Counted from the stretch's first letter, positions 1 to 9,130 are shown. The stretch: 64,000 bases of DNA from Eubacteriaceae bacterium (GCA_910575665.1 CAJTFB010000003.1:1-64000), one strand, 5' to 3'. Notes: generated by a model from the sequence alone, not told the origin. Made by a program: numbers and translations.

Positions 1-180
1 ACTGCGAATGAGGAGCTGGTTATCAGTCTTTTAGACGGACGCGAAGTCCAGGAAAGGAAGCCGATATACCGATTGCTCCATCATTATAGCAGTTTAAGCA
101 ACAAGATGGGTAATTCCTTACTGGCTGTAAGGGATATTAACCATAAATATATTGTAGTAGGAAAAGGAGAATCTTTATGA
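1..180 (+). CDS. C-terminal end of an unidentified protein (cut by window edge)
   Basis: Frame 1 is open from the first base to a TGA at 178-180, giving the last 59 residues of a protein whose start lies outside the window. The residues are mixed polar and hydrophobic, with no membrane segment or motif I recognise. The stop overlaps the ATG of the next gene (ATGA at 177-180), so the two are probably translationally coupled and belong to one operon. It could be an immunity, export or regulatory partner of the secreted protein downstream, but nothing here shows that. Confidence 0.6.
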   Translation, partial: TANEELVISLLDGREVQERKPIYRLLHHYSSLSNKMGNSLLAVRDINHKYIVVGKGESL

Positions 181-596
181 AAAAAATGATAGTGCTATTT
201 TTATGTATAGCAGTGTTAACTTGTTCTGTAGCTGCCATGCCTGCCATGGATGTTGAGGCGGCTACTAAATTTGGAACACATAAGTTCGATCATTATTCTA
301 AAAATGGTACGTATTTGTTTTCTAATACGTTGTCCGCAAATTATGAATATGTGAAAGGAACCAAAGTTAGGTGTTTGAAGGGTGTATATGTTGGTCCTGT
401 AGGAATTTCCCATTACTTATACTTTGAAGATTGTCCGACTAAGTGGGTGAAAAAAAAGGCCGATTATGAAGCCGATGTAAGAGTGCATACGAGCGATATG
501 ATTTCGTATTCTGCTTATCATAACTTATATTGTGACACATCAGGAAATATATCTTATGCCTCGGATCTCTTTCAAATTTACGGGTCTTCAAAATAA
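177..596 (+). CDS. Small secreted protein, unknown function
   Basis: A 139-residue protein with a classical N-terminal signal peptide: basic start MKKM, a hydrophobic core to about residue 22, and a likely cleavage after an Ala-rich stretch near residue 28 (VEAA). The mature part, about 110 residues, is rich in Tyr, Lys and Ser and has three Cys residues (RCLKG, EDCPT, LYCDT). No enzyme motif is visible. A ribosome site (AAAGGAG) precedes the ATG, which overlaps the stop of the upstream gene. Size and context would suit a secreted bacteriocin-like or surface protein, but I do not recognise a family and the upstream part of the operon is missing. Confidence 0.65.
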   Translation: MKKMIVLFLCIAVLTCSVAAMPAMDVEAATKFGTHKFDHYSKNGTYLFSNTLSANYEYVKGTKVRCLKGVYVGPVGISHYLYFEDCPTKWVKKKADYEADVRVHTSDMISYSAYHNLYCDTSGNISYASDLFQIYGSSK

Positions 597-643
597 TATG
601 AATTAATTATCAGTTTAAAGATCGCATAAACGGGGGTTAAATC

Positions 644-1657
644 ATGAGTTATCATAATAAAGTATTCGCATTTGTGTCTGTATTAGTTATAATCTTTTGT
701 ACTTCATGTGTCTCAAATGAGGAAACTTCTACAACTTCAAATACAACAGCATTGGAAAAAGATATCTATGTGTGCCGGGAGATTGCGCATCCTAAAAACA
801 ATAAAGCGAGTGATTTGGGCTGGGGACAATCAATGATAAATAGTTCCAATTCGTTTAGCATTATGGCAGGGGCATTCCCAGCAGCAGGAGTAAGCCATTG
901 TACCAAATACGAGTATTTATCAGGTAAATGGGATAAGTCACAGATTCCTGTGACAACGGGAGAGGACATTTTGACGGCTTTTTACAAAAGTGAATCTGGG
1001 AAACTGTATGGCAGAGTTGTGAACAGAGAAACAAAAGTATATGCTGCTGATGAGGAAGGAAACCGAAGAAGTAATGAAGAGTTTGAAGAGGCTTTTATAT
1101 ATATTATTAATGAAGAAGATGGAACTGCCGAGAGAATGCCTGTTAAAAAGTGGAAAGGAATTGAATTTATTGATAACTTAGAGTGGGAGGGGGTTATCAA
1201 AGACCAGTATTCCATTTTTTATGATTATGATAATAAAATAATGTATGCTTATGACTTTGTGAATCAGGAAATGGCGGAAAGCTGGGAAGATGTTTCATTA
1301 AAAGACGTGTGCGCCACGGATGACGGGATCTATGGAATCAATTCGTCAGATACCACGCAGATCAGTTTTTTGAAGCTGGGAGTGGAAGAACCAGAAGAAC
1401 TGATCTTGCCGGGGATTCGCAAAGCGATTGCCGTGGATGTGGTTGATGGAATGATATTTGTGTTGGCGCAGGATGGTATTTATGAAGCGAAGCTGGATTC
1501 GGAGGATGCATTTCAAAAGATATATGAAAAAGATGGACTTATAAAAGAGGATGAATATTTATATTATCGGGCAGTGGAAAAAGATGGCGGTTTCGTTTTT
1601 TATCTGACAAGAAGTGATGAGAATAGCAATAAGACTTTTTATGAAATTAAAAAATAA
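644..1657 (+). CDS. Putative lipoprotein, unknown function
   Basis: A 337-residue protein with an N-terminal hydrophobic segment (about residues 8-20) ending in a lipobox-like CTSC, so Cys22 is probably lipid-modified and the protein anchored outside the membrane. The lipobox is imperfect because Cys replaces the usual Leu at -3. After a Ser/Thr-rich linker the body has short alternating hydrophobic strands with repeated Asp/Gly turns (for example DGIYGINS, DGIYEAK), which resembles a beta-propeller, though I cannot assign a family. It follows the secreted protein by 47 bp and precedes the carrier-protein gene by 5 bp. It is probably part of the same transcript. Confidence 0.65.
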   Translation: MSYHNKVFAFVSVLVIIFCTSCVSNEETSTTSNTTALEKDIYVCREIAHPKNNKASDLGWGQSMINSSNSFSIMAGAFPAAGVSHCTKYEYLSGKWDKSQIPVTTGEDILTAFYKSESGKLYGRVVNRETKVYAADEEGNRRSNEEFEEAFIYIINEEDGTAERMPVKKWKGIEFIDNLEWEGVIKDQYSIFYDYDNKIMYAYDFVNQEMAESWEDVSLKDVCATDDGIYGINSSDTTQISFLKLGVEEPEELILPGIRKAIAVDVVDGMIFVLAQDGIYEAKLDSEDAFQKIYEKDGLIKEDEYLYYRAVEKDGGFVFYLTRSDENSNKTFYEIKK

Positions 1658-1662
1658 AGCTC

Positions 1663-1926
1663 ATGATATTGAGAAACGGGGTGTGGATAGATTTGGAGCC
1701 TGTGAGAGAACGAGTGCTGCATATTATTGAACAGTATACGGATAAGGAGATTAAATCAGGGGAGGACATTAGTCTTATAGATGACCTGGAATTTGACTCT
1801 GTTCAGTTAATGGAAGTGTTGACAGAACTCGAAAAAGAATTTGAGATTTCTTTTGAAGAGAGTGAGGTAATATTGGATATGGTCGATCATTTGGAAGAGC
1901 TGATTTGTTATATAAGTGATAAGTGA
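1663..1926 (+). CDS. Acyl/peptidyl carrier protein
   Basis: An 87-residue carrier protein. The segment LEFDSVQLMEVL carries the DS motif in which Ser46 (counted from 1663) would receive the 4'-phosphopantetheine arm; the surrounding acidic helices are typical of the family. Such proteins hold an acyl or aminoacyl group as a thioester for partner enzymes. The adenylating enzyme follows within 70 bp, so it is the likely loading partner. The first ATG has no good ribosome site; a GTG at 1681 or 1702 could be the real start without affecting the domain. The lone carrier next to a lone adenylating enzyme suggests a small dedicated pathway rather than fatty acid synthesis. Confidence 0.8.
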   Translation: MILRNGVWIDLEPVRERVLHIIEQYTDKEIKSGEDISLIDDLEFDSVQLMEVLTELEKEFEISFEESEVILDMVDHLEELICYISDK

Positions 1927-1995
1927 ATGTATGCAACATGATGAGAAAATCACCTTGAAACAATTTTGATAAAATCAGGTTTTAGAGGGAAAATT

Positions 1996-3216
1996 ATGTT
2001 ATCAACTAAAGTAAAAAAAATAGTTCAGCACGCATATCAGACAGTGCCTTTTTATATGAATAAAGCCGGAGGAAAAAGCGTTAATTTAGATGAGTGGCTG
2101 GAGTTACCTATTACACAAAAAAATGACTTAGTACAAAAGAATGATTCTTTTATTTCTGCTAATTATTTGGCGGACATGTTGCAAAATAAATTATTGCATG
2201 CACATACATCAGGTACGACAGGAAAGTGTGCTGATATTTTTTGGAGTATGTCAGAGTGCAAACGTTCACTTTTGCCGCTTTGGATGGCACGAAGAACATA
2301 TTATAATATTGTTCCAGGAGATAAATATTGTTATTTTTATTCGGCAAGAAGAATCGGAGAGACGGATGTCGAATTTGAAGAGAGTGAGACTTCGCTTGGC
2401 TTTTGCAAAAGTAATTTGAATGAGCAAAAACTAATAAATATTTGGAATCGTATGAAGGAATATAAGCCGGTTTGGATAAATGCCCAGCCGAGTGAATTAT
2501 TTCTTTTATGCAAAACGATTGAGAAAAATAATCTGGATATGATTCCCACATTGAGGTATGTCGAGTCAACGGGAGAAATGTTATTTCCCCATGTAAGGAG
2601 ATATATAGAAGATATTTTGGGGCTTCATGTTGTAAACCAATATGGATGTTATGAGATGAATTCTATAGCCTATGAGTGTCCATGTGGAAACTTACATTGT
2701 TTTGAAACAAATGTTAAGGTTGAAATATTAGATGCAGAAAACAGGGAACTTGAGGAAGGGATGGAAGGAGAAATATGTGTAACGACTCTAAATAATTTTG
2801 TCATGCCGTTGATCAGGTATAAGGTTGGGGATTATGGGCGAATTGTCCCCGGTACCTGTAAGTGTGGTGCAAAGGGCAAAATAATTGAGTTGACATCTGG
2901 CAGAAGTAATGATTTTGTTACGGATTGTGAAGGTAATAAGTTGTCTGCATTTATATTTGTTAGGTGTGTTGAAAATGTAAACCGGATGTATGAGCATGCA
3001 ATACTTCAGTTTCAGGTTGTGCAAAGTGACATTAATGAATTTCAAGTTATTCTGGTAGTAGATGAAGAGTTTGAATTTAATGAAATTGCTGACTGTTTTA
3101 TGAATAATCTGTGGCAGGATACTTTAAGAGATGCCCAGTTCAAATTTTATTTTTCTGAGGAACTTCTTCCCGATGATACTGGAAAATTGAAATGGTTTAT
3201 AAATAAATGTGTATAG
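1996..3216 (+). CDS. CapK/PaaK-family adenylate-forming enzyme
   Basis: A 406-residue AMP-forming ligase of the phenylacetate-CoA ligase/CapK type. The nucleotide loop HTSGTTGK is near residue 67. It is followed by the STGE and NQYGCYEM region, then cysteine pairs ECPCGNLHC and CKCG that resemble the metal-binding knuckle of CapK proteins. RYKVGDYG and a C-terminal TGKLKW with the usual late Lys complete the fold. It would activate a carboxylic or amino acid as an adenylate and pass it to CoA or, given the neighbour, to the carrier protein at 1663. I chose the ATG at 1996 because AGAGGG lies 6 bases upstream; an in-frame TTG at 1966 has no such site. Confidence 0.8.
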   Translation: MLSTKVKKIVQHAYQTVPFYMNKAGGKSVNLDEWLELPITQKNDLVQKNDSFISANYLADMLQNKLLHAHTSGTTGKCADIFWSMSECKRSLLPLWMARRTYYNIVPGDKYCYFYSARRIGETDVEFEESETSLGFCKSNLNEQKLINIWNRMKEYKPVWINAQPSELFLLCKTIEKNNLDMIPTLRYVESTGEMLFPHVRRYIEDILGLHVVNQYGCYEMNSIAYECPCGNLHCFETNVKVEILDAENRELEEGMEGEICVTTLNNFVMPLIRYKVGDYGRIVPGTCKCGAKGKIIELTSGRSNDFVTDCEGNKLSAFIFVRCVENVNRMYEHAILQFQVVQSDINEFQVILVVDEEFEFNEIADCFMNNLWQDTLRDAQFKFYFSEELLPDDTGKLKWFINKCV

Positions 3217-3228
3217 AAGGGGTATAGT

Positions 3229-4059
3229 ATGATAATTAGTCTACCAACGATTCAGAGCGATGTGGATTCTTCTCTGTGCCAGATGATAATTCCAACAGCA
3301 TTTTACGATAATGGCTGGATTTATAATTTTTTCTGCAGACTCCGTTATGATAAAGAAATGGGGGCTGTTACCTTTGATAAATATAATACCTTTATGAATG
3401 AGGGGATATTGTTAAAACGTTATTTTGAGTATCCCTGGAAGCCGGATACAGATTTGAAAGAAGTGTTTTACTTTTTAATTTCATATCTGAAAAAAGGTTA
3501 TTTAATAGTAAACTATTTGGAGGATATTACATACGATGGGAGATATTATAAACCTTGTCTTCTTTTTTATGATTGCGATGAGACAGCAGGACAATTGAAA
3601 TTTTTTTGCTGGGGTTATGACAATCAAATACAATCCTTTTCCATGACAATAGAAGAATTATTTTTTGATATACAGAAAGCAAATATTGAGAAGGAAAAAA
3701 AGTTTCGGTTTGACATGAAACGGTTTGTATACCAAGAAGGATTTAGGTATGAAAATGATTTGGTGAAAAAGCAGTTTAAGGCAGGCAGACTTGGGGGCGT
3801 TAAATTTATTTATCACGTGGAAAAAATGAATGCCAGACAGGTAGAGATTTCTATTTGCACGGTTAGGGAATGGTTTGAGATTTTTCAACAACGGTTGGAA
3901 TTTTTAGGACATTCAGAAGAATTACATGATGCACCGGAATTTATGAAATTGATTAAGGATGAAACATTTAAGGACAGAAAGAAATATTTACGGAGACTTA
4001 TCAAAATGTATAATGAACTGTGTGAATTATTTGCAGAGTCTGCCCAGGGGGAATTATAA
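3229..4059 (+). CDS. BtrH/C39-like protein A (paralogue of the next gene)
   Basis: A 276-residue protein with no signal peptide. Its order of elements (a Gly-rich aromatic start, a KKGYLIVNYLEDIT strand, then a CWGYDNQIQSFSM strand-turn and an acidic helix) resembles the BtrH N-terminal/peptidase C39-like fold found in acyl-transfer proteins that work on carrier-bound substrates. I see no clear catalytic Cys-His pair, so this is a fold-level guess. It shares layout with the downstream protein: N-terminal Trp-Ile-Tyr motif, GYD motif and a helical C-terminus. A ribosome site (AAGGGG) sits 6 bases before the ATG. It probably handles the acyl group loaded by the adenylating enzyme. Confidence 0.5.
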   Translation: MIISLPTIQSDVDSSLCQMIIPTAFYDNGWIYNFFCRLRYDKEMGAVTFDKYNTFMNEGILLKRYFEYPWKPDTDLKEVFYFLISYLKKGYLIVNYLEDITYDGRYYKPCLLFYDCDETAGQLKFFCWGYDNQIQSFSMTIEELFFDIQKANIEKEKKFRFDMKRFVYQEGFRYENDLVKKQFKAGRLGGVKFIYHVEKMNARQVEISICTVREWFEIFQQRLEFLGHSEELHDAPEFMKLIKDETFKDRKKYLRRLIKMYNELCELFAESAQGEL

Positions 4060-4061
4060 TA

Positions 4062-5042
4062 ATGAAAAAAGTACTGAAGAATTTAGAGCCTTGGATCCGT
4101 CCATATCTTGGCGATGCCTTTTGTTTTAGCACAATAAATGATATAGCCTTTGAATCCGGGTGGGTTTATGATAAGTATATTCACCTGGAATTTACGCCAC
4201 AGGATGGACATATTAAGTATGCAGGTTATGACTATTATGATTTTGTACCAGATCAGGGGCTTTTTATAAAATCATATACGCAGATACCATTTTCGTTTTG
4301 TACGCAGCAGTATATATGCGGATTAATTATGGAGATGATAGATGACGGAGAATATTTTTTTGCACTGTGGGATGAAAATGTAGTGACTAATTTTTTATAT
4401 AACGAGGATCAACAGGGAATTTTTGAACATGGCTGTTTTGTTTATGGATATGACAGTGAACAAGAGATATTTTATTCCCAGGGTTATTTAAGAGATGAAA
4501 AGTGGAAAAGAGCAGAGATTCCCTATAGTGTTTTTTACAGGGCATTATCTTATTACCCGGAAAAAGGAGAAATCGATTTTAATGGTTACAAGCCTGTAGA
4601 AAATTATTCTTGGACTTTTGACTTCGAGAAAATGAAAGCGGAATTTAAGATATATCAGGAATCTTTCCATATGGAATCAGACCGTATTTTAGATGCGAGA
4701 GCAGAAAAAGGTTATTTTGAAAGGTTACTAGTAGAACATAGTATACATTATCCTTCCTTATACTGTGTGTATGAACATAAAATGAATATGGTTAGACGGG
4801 TGGAGTACTTAATTGAGAAGTGTTATATAAATGAGACGGATGGAAAAAGTTTAATGGCTCAGATTCAGGATATTGAGAGTGATTTCAAAAAAATTATGCT
4901 TTTTGGAATTAAGTATGTTTTGTATCAAGAGGACGACATTTTGGAAAAGATATATAAAAAAGCTATGCAATCGATTGAAAAGGAAAAAGAATTTATTTTT
5001 AAACTGTTGGAAAGTTTCAATGCCGTATCAGGCTCTGTGTAA
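4062..5042 (+). CDS. BtrH/C39-like protein B
   Basis: A 326-residue protein in the same layout as the one before it: aromatic N-terminus with SGWVYDKYIH, an acidic EYFFALWDENVV strand, then EHGCFVYGYDSEQEIF, which looks like the conserved His plus GYD of BtrH-like domains, and a long helical C-terminal half rich in Lys and Glu. The His in EHGCF is a candidate catalytic or substrate-binding residue. Two bases separate it from the upstream stop, so translation is likely coupled. The pair may form a heterodimer or act in sequence on a carrier-bound intermediate. The family assignment is tentative. Confidence 0.5.
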   Translation: MKKVLKNLEPWIRPYLGDAFCFSTINDIAFESGWVYDKYIHLEFTPQDGHIKYAGYDYYDFVPDQGLFIKSYTQIPFSFCTQQYICGLIMEMIDDGEYFFALWDENVVTNFLYNEDQQGIFEHGCFVYGYDSEQEIFYSQGYLRDEKWKRAEIPYSVFYRALSYYPEKGEIDFNGYKPVENYSWTFDFEKMKAEFKIYQESFHMESDRILDARAEKGYFERLLVEHSIHYPSLYCVYEHKMNMVRRVEYLIEKCYINETDGKSLMAQIQDIESDFKKIMLFGIKYVLYQEDDILEKIYKKAMQSIEKEKEFIFKLLESFNAVSGSV

Positions 5043-5065
5043 AATAAAATTAAGTAACAAAATAT

Positions 5066-5094
5066 TTGGTGGAAGTGATATATTATGCTATAAT
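5066..5094 (+). promoter_or_regulatory. Sigma-A promoter of the hsd operon
   Basis: TTGGTG at 5066-5071, a 17-base spacer and a perfect TATAAT at 5089-5094 preceded by TGC (extended -10). It lies 24 bases past the stop of the carrier cluster and about 190 bases before hsdM, so it probably starts the restriction-modification transcript. Confidence 0.6.
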
Positions 5095-5130
5095 ACTCTT
5101 ATATACCCCAGAAAGGATGGAAGAGTATTT

Positions 5131-5178
5131 ATGAATCAAAGCAGGTACGGCATCGAAAGCTGCAGTAAAATATATTAG
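5131..5178 (+). CDS. Possible 15-residue leader peptide upstream of hsdM
   Basis: A short reading frame (MNQSRYGIESCSKIY) begins about 30 bases after the predicted transcription start and has GGAAG 7 bases before its ATG. A weak hairpin (GAAGAAG near 5182 pairing with CTTCTTT near 5213) followed by TTTTG lies just downstream. This would suit a leader peptide or attenuator for hsdM. Such short frames also occur by chance. Confidence 0.25.
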   Translation: MNQSRYGIESCSKIY

Positions 5179-5286
5179 ATGGAAGAAGTGGTCTTACAGG
5201 TAGTAGGAGCGCTTCTTTTGTTCGTTTAATGTACAGTTTGTGATAGAATGCACAGAAGAGATAAATATAGAAATGGAGCGGTAATT

Positions 5287-7863
5287 ATGGTATCAATTGA
5301 GGATATTAAGAGGCGTTTATGGGATGGAGCAAATGAACTGAGAGGTTCTATGGATGCAAGCAGATATAAAGACTATATGTTGGGGTTAATGTTTTATAAA
5401 TTTTTAAGTGACAAAACATTGAACATTTTCAGCATAGCTAATGGCTCAAAAGATGTAACAGAAAGAGAATTAGTAGAAGAATACAAAAAGGCAAAGGAAA
5501 CATATGGGAAAGAGATTGAAGATATGATACAGGACACTTTGGGGTATTATGTTGCACCAGAGTATTTATATCAATCATGGCTCATTGATATTGATGAAGG
5601 TAATTTTGAATTACAAAAAGTTACGGATTCTTTGAATCATTTTGAGCGAACTATAGCTGTTTCGGATGAGTCGACGGAATTTAAGGGGCTTTTTGCAAAT
5701 AGTAATATAGATCTGACAGATACGGCATTAGGCAGCAATTTGAATGATCGGAGTAAAAATATTAAGGCGCTTATTTTACTCTTTGCTGATCTGGATATGA
5801 TCGCGTTACAAAAAAATGATATTCTTGGTGATGCATATGAATATTTGATCGGTCAGTTTGCGATGGAGTCTGGTAAAAAGGCAGGGGAATTCTATACACC
5901 GAGACAGGTAAGTGAGATTTTAGCGCAAACCGTCGTACAGACATCAGATATATCATCCATCTATGACCCTTGTGTGGGTTCAGGGTCGCTTTTGTTGACC
6001 GTAGGAAAACATTTGAGTGAGGACAGAAAGCGGGATCTGGAGTATTATGGACAAGAGAAAAATACGGCGACATATAACCTGACTCGAATGAATTTACTTT
6101 TACATGATGTTAAACCAGATAAGATGACGATTAAAAATGGGGATACGTTGGCAGAAGACTGGCCGGAAGATCCGCAGAATCCAAATGAAGGAGTTCAGTT
6201 TGATGCAGTCGTGATGAATCCGCCGTATTCCCTGTCAAAATGGAATAAAGCCGGATTAAAAGTAAGTGATCCCCGATTTGAATCTGTCGGATGTCTTCCA
6301 CCAGATTCAAAAGGTGATTATGCCTTTCTGCTACATGGGTTATATCATCTGGAAACAGAAGGAACCATGTCTATTGTACTGCCTCATGGTGTGCTGTTCC
6401 GAGGTGGTACAGAAGGTGAAATCCGAAAGAAACTGCTTGATAAAAATCGTATCGATACGATTATTGGATTGCCTAATAATTTATTTACCAACACAGGTAT
6501 TCCGGTGGTCGTAATGATTTTAAAAAAGAATAGAAATAACGACGATCCAGTTCTTATCATCGATGCTTCAAGCAGTTTTATTAAAGTTGGAAAACAAAAT
6601 GTGCTTCAGGAAAAGGACATTGCAAGGATTATCCATACATATCGTGATAAAAAGGTTATTTCCGGCTATAGTTTCGTAGCAAGACGAGAGGACATTATTC
6701 GTAATGACTATAATTTGAATATTCCTCGTTATGTAGAAAGGATCGATCATGAAATAGCACATGATGTGGATGCTCATCTCCTTGGCGGCATACCGGAAGA
6801 AAATGTAAAGGCGTTAAAGGCTATAAATACATTGAGCGGAGATGTGATTAAAAGTCATCTCAAATATATTAGAGATGGGTATGTAGAAATAGATTCTGAT
6901 ATTACCATTTTGGAAGAGGAAATATTGTCCAGTGAAGATCTGGTTTCCATTATTGCAGAAGCAAAGCAAAAGGCGGGTTTGTTCACAGAGAAATATATGG
7001 ACGCGATAAGAGATCTGAGTGACATAAATGATATTAATGCAGTTAAGGATAAAATGCATGCAGATATATTATCCATGCTGCATGATTATGAGTTTATAGA
7101 TGAATACGATGGATACCAGAGGGTAGCGGATATTTGGAACGGAAATCTGACACATGATAGTGAAATGATCGCGGACGGAGGTTTTTATCGTGTGGGGAGA
7201 ATGAGAGAACCACATATGGTAACTAAAGGCAGCGGGAAAAATAAGCGGGAAGAGCAGGATGGCTGGAAGGGTGTAATCGTACCTAATGAGATTATTAAAA
7301 AATGCTTGTATAAGGATGCCGTCAACTTAATAAATAAAGATAAAAACAGACTACAGGAAACAGAGGAGGAACTGGTACAGTTAGCGGAGTCGGCAATGGA
7401 AGAAGACACGTTGGAAAATGAGGCATTGTTTGAGACATTGAAGAAAAATGCGGACGGGGATGCGCAGGCAATATTTGAAAGCAAGGCGGTAAAATCTGAA
7501 TTAAAGCAAAGTGATAAGCATACGCAAAGGTTCGAATTATTGAAAAAGGTAGAATCTCTTATTTCAGAAAAGACGACGCTGGCGAAAAAGATTAAAGATG
7601 CGGAAATTAGTCTCGCAAAAGAAATTGAAGACCGGATAGAGAAACTAACGGATGCTGAGATTGATGAATTGATGCATGTGAAGTGGTTTGGTACTTTTGT
7701 GGAGGATATCGCTGAGTTAGCGACGCATAAATTGAAGGACGAGATTGAAACATTGAAAATGCTTCATCATAGGTATGACCAAACGATGGATAGCATTGAT
7801 GAGGAAATCAAAGAGTTGATGAATACCTTTAGTTTATTGCAACAGGATTTGGTGGTGATGTAA
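5287..7863 (+). CDS. hsdM: Type I restriction-modification DNA methyltransferase subunit
   Basis: An 858-residue HsdM. It transfers a methyl group from S-adenosylmethionine to adenine N6 in the sequence chosen by HsdS and is also needed for cleavage by the HsdRMS complex. Visible elements are an N-terminal helical HsdM_N region, FYTPRQVSEIL near residue 202, SAM-binding motif DPCVGSGS near 227 and catalytic NPPYS near 311. The C-terminus is long and coiled (Lys/Glu-rich) and larger than in compact HsdM proteins. I set the start at 5287, where GGAGCGG is 5 bases upstream; an in-frame ATG at 5248 lacks a site. The stop overlaps the hsdS start by one base. Confidence 0.93.
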   Translation: MVSIEDIKRRLWDGANELRGSMDASRYKDYMLGLMFYKFLSDKTLNIFSIANGSKDVTERELVEEYKKAKETYGKEIEDMIQDTLGYYVAPEYLYQSWLIDIDEGNFELQKVTDSLNHFERTIAVSDESTEFKGLFANSNIDLTDTALGSNLNDRSKNIKALILLFADLDMIALQKNDILGDAYEYLIGQFAMESGKKAGEFYTPRQVSEILAQTVVQTSDISSIYDPCVGSGSLLLTVGKHLSEDRKRDLEYYGQEKNTATYNLTRMNLLLHDVKPDKMTIKNGDTLAEDWPEDPQNPNEGVQFDAVVMNPPYSLSKWNKAGLKVSDPRFESVGCLPPDSKGDYAFLLHGLYHLETEGTMSIVLPHGVLFRGGTEGEIRKKLLDKNRIDTIIGLPNNLFTNTGIPVVVMILKKNRNNDDPVLIIDASSSFIKVGKQNVLQEKDIARIIHTYRDKKVISGYSFVARREDIIRNDYNLNIPRYVERIDHEIAHDVDAHLLGGIPEENVKALKAINTLSGDVIKSHLKYIRDGYVEIDSDITILEEEILSSEDLVSIIAEAKQKAGLFTEKYMDAIRDLSDINDINAVKDKMHADILSMLHDYEFIDEYDGYQRVADIWNGNLTHDSEMIADGGFYRVGRMREPHMVTKGSGKNKREEQDGWKGVIVPNEIIKKCLYKDAVNLINKDKNRLQETEEELVQLAESAMEEDTLENEALFETLKKNADGDAQAIFESKAVKSELKQSDKHTQRFELLKKVESLISEKTTLAKKIKDAEISLAKEIEDRIEKLTDAEIDELMHVKWFGTFVEDIAELATHKLKDEIETLKMLHHRYDQTMDSIDEEIKELMNTFSLLQQDLVVM

Positions 7864-9113
7864 TGGAAAATAAGAAGAGGAATAAGCCTAAGAGAAGATT
7901 TACCGGGTTTACTGATGATTGGGAAGAGCGTAAGTTGGGGGAAATAATGAATGTAACCTCGGTAAAACGCATTCATCAGTCCGATTGGACAGATAGCGGA
8001 ATTAGGTTTTTAAGGGCAAGGGATATTGTATCTGTCGCAAGGAACGAAGAACCTGACGAATACTTATACATTTCAAAAGAGAAGTATAATGAGTATAGCT
8101 CAATATCTGGAAAAGTTGCTATTGGAGATTTGCTTGTTACAGGAGTTGGAACCATCGGAGTGCCGTATTTAATAAAAGATTCAGAACCTTTATACTTTAA
8201 AGATGGCAATATTATTTGGTTTCAAAACGGCACTAAAATTGATGGTGAATTCTTTCTTTTCTCATTTTTGGGGAAAGCAATTCAAGACTTTATAATTGAG
8301 TCTGCGGGCATTGGAACGGTAGGAACATACACTATTGAAAGTGGAAAAAAAACGCCAATTTGCTTGCCTAAAATGAGAGAGCAAAAGCACGTTGGAACAT
8401 TTTTCCGTAACCTTGACCACCTTATCACCCTTCATCAGCGTAAACTTGATAAGTTGAATTCTATAAAAAAATCATATTTTTCAGAGATGTTTCCACAAGA
8501 AGGTGAAAAAAAACCGAAACGAAGATTTAAAGGTTTTACTGATGATTGGGAACAACGTAAGGCTGCTGACATAGCCGAATACTCAAAAGGAAACGGCTAT
8601 TCAAAAAGTGAATTGACGGAAGTTGGAACACCAATAATCCTATATGGTAGGCTTTATACGAAGTACCAATTTGCCATCGACGAAATAGATACTTTTGCTA
8701 CGCCGAAAAATGGCGCTGTTTATAGCCAAGGGAATGAAGTATTAATCCCTGCCTCGGGAGAAACTGCTGAGGACATTGCAAGGGCGTCAGCCGTTGAAAA
8801 ATCAGGGGTTTTGCTTGGCGGCGACCTTAATATTCTTCGTCCGTTCGACTTTATAAACCCATTGTTTTTGGCACTTGCTATTTCAGGTGGTGATCCACAA
8901 AAAGAACTAGCAAAAAAGGCGCAGGGAAAATCGGTTGTTCATATCCACAATTCAGATATTCAAGAAATATCTGTTTTGTATCCGTCGAGAGTTGAACAAG
9001 ACCAGATTGTTGCCGTTTTCCGCAACCTTGATCACCTTATCACCCTTCATCAGCGTAAGTTGGAAAAGCTAAAAAACATTAAGCAGGCATATCTTAATGA
9101 AATGTTTGTATAA
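7863..9113 (+). CDS. hsdS: Type I restriction-modification specificity subunit
   Basis: A 416-residue HsdS with two target recognition domains, each reading half of a split DNA site. The two halves are repeats. Each opens with KRRF(T/K)GFTDDWE (residues about 10-22 and 218-230) and closes with a helical spacer containing FRNLDHLITLHQRKL (about 180-195 and near the C-terminus). The spacer DNA at 8407 and 9019 is almost identical over about 45 bases, which makes domain exchange by recombination possible. The target domains between the repeats are unlike each other, as expected for an asymmetric bipartite site. Start and hsdM stop overlap as TAATG. Confidence 0.92.
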   Translation: MENKKRNKPKRRFTGFTDDWEERKLGEIMNVTSVKRIHQSDWTDSGIRFLRARDIVSVARNEEPDEYLYISKEKYNEYSSISGKVAIGDLLVTGVGTIGVPYLIKDSEPLYFKDGNIIWFQNGTKIDGEFFLFSFLGKAIQDFIIESAGIGTVGTYTIESGKKTPICLPKMREQKHVGTFFRNLDHLITLHQRKLDKLNSIKKSYFSEMFPQEGEKKPKRRFKGFTDDWEQRKAADIAEYSKGNGYSKSELTEVGTPIILYGRLYTKYQFAIDEIDTFATPKNGAVYSQGNEVLIPASGETAEDIARASAVEKSGVLLGGDLNILRPFDFINPLFLALAISGGDPQKELAKKAQGKSVVHIHNSDIQEISVLYPSRVEQDQIVAVFRNLDHLITLHQRKLEKLKNIKQAYLNEMFV

Positions 9114-9130
9114 GAAAGGCGGTAAGTAAT

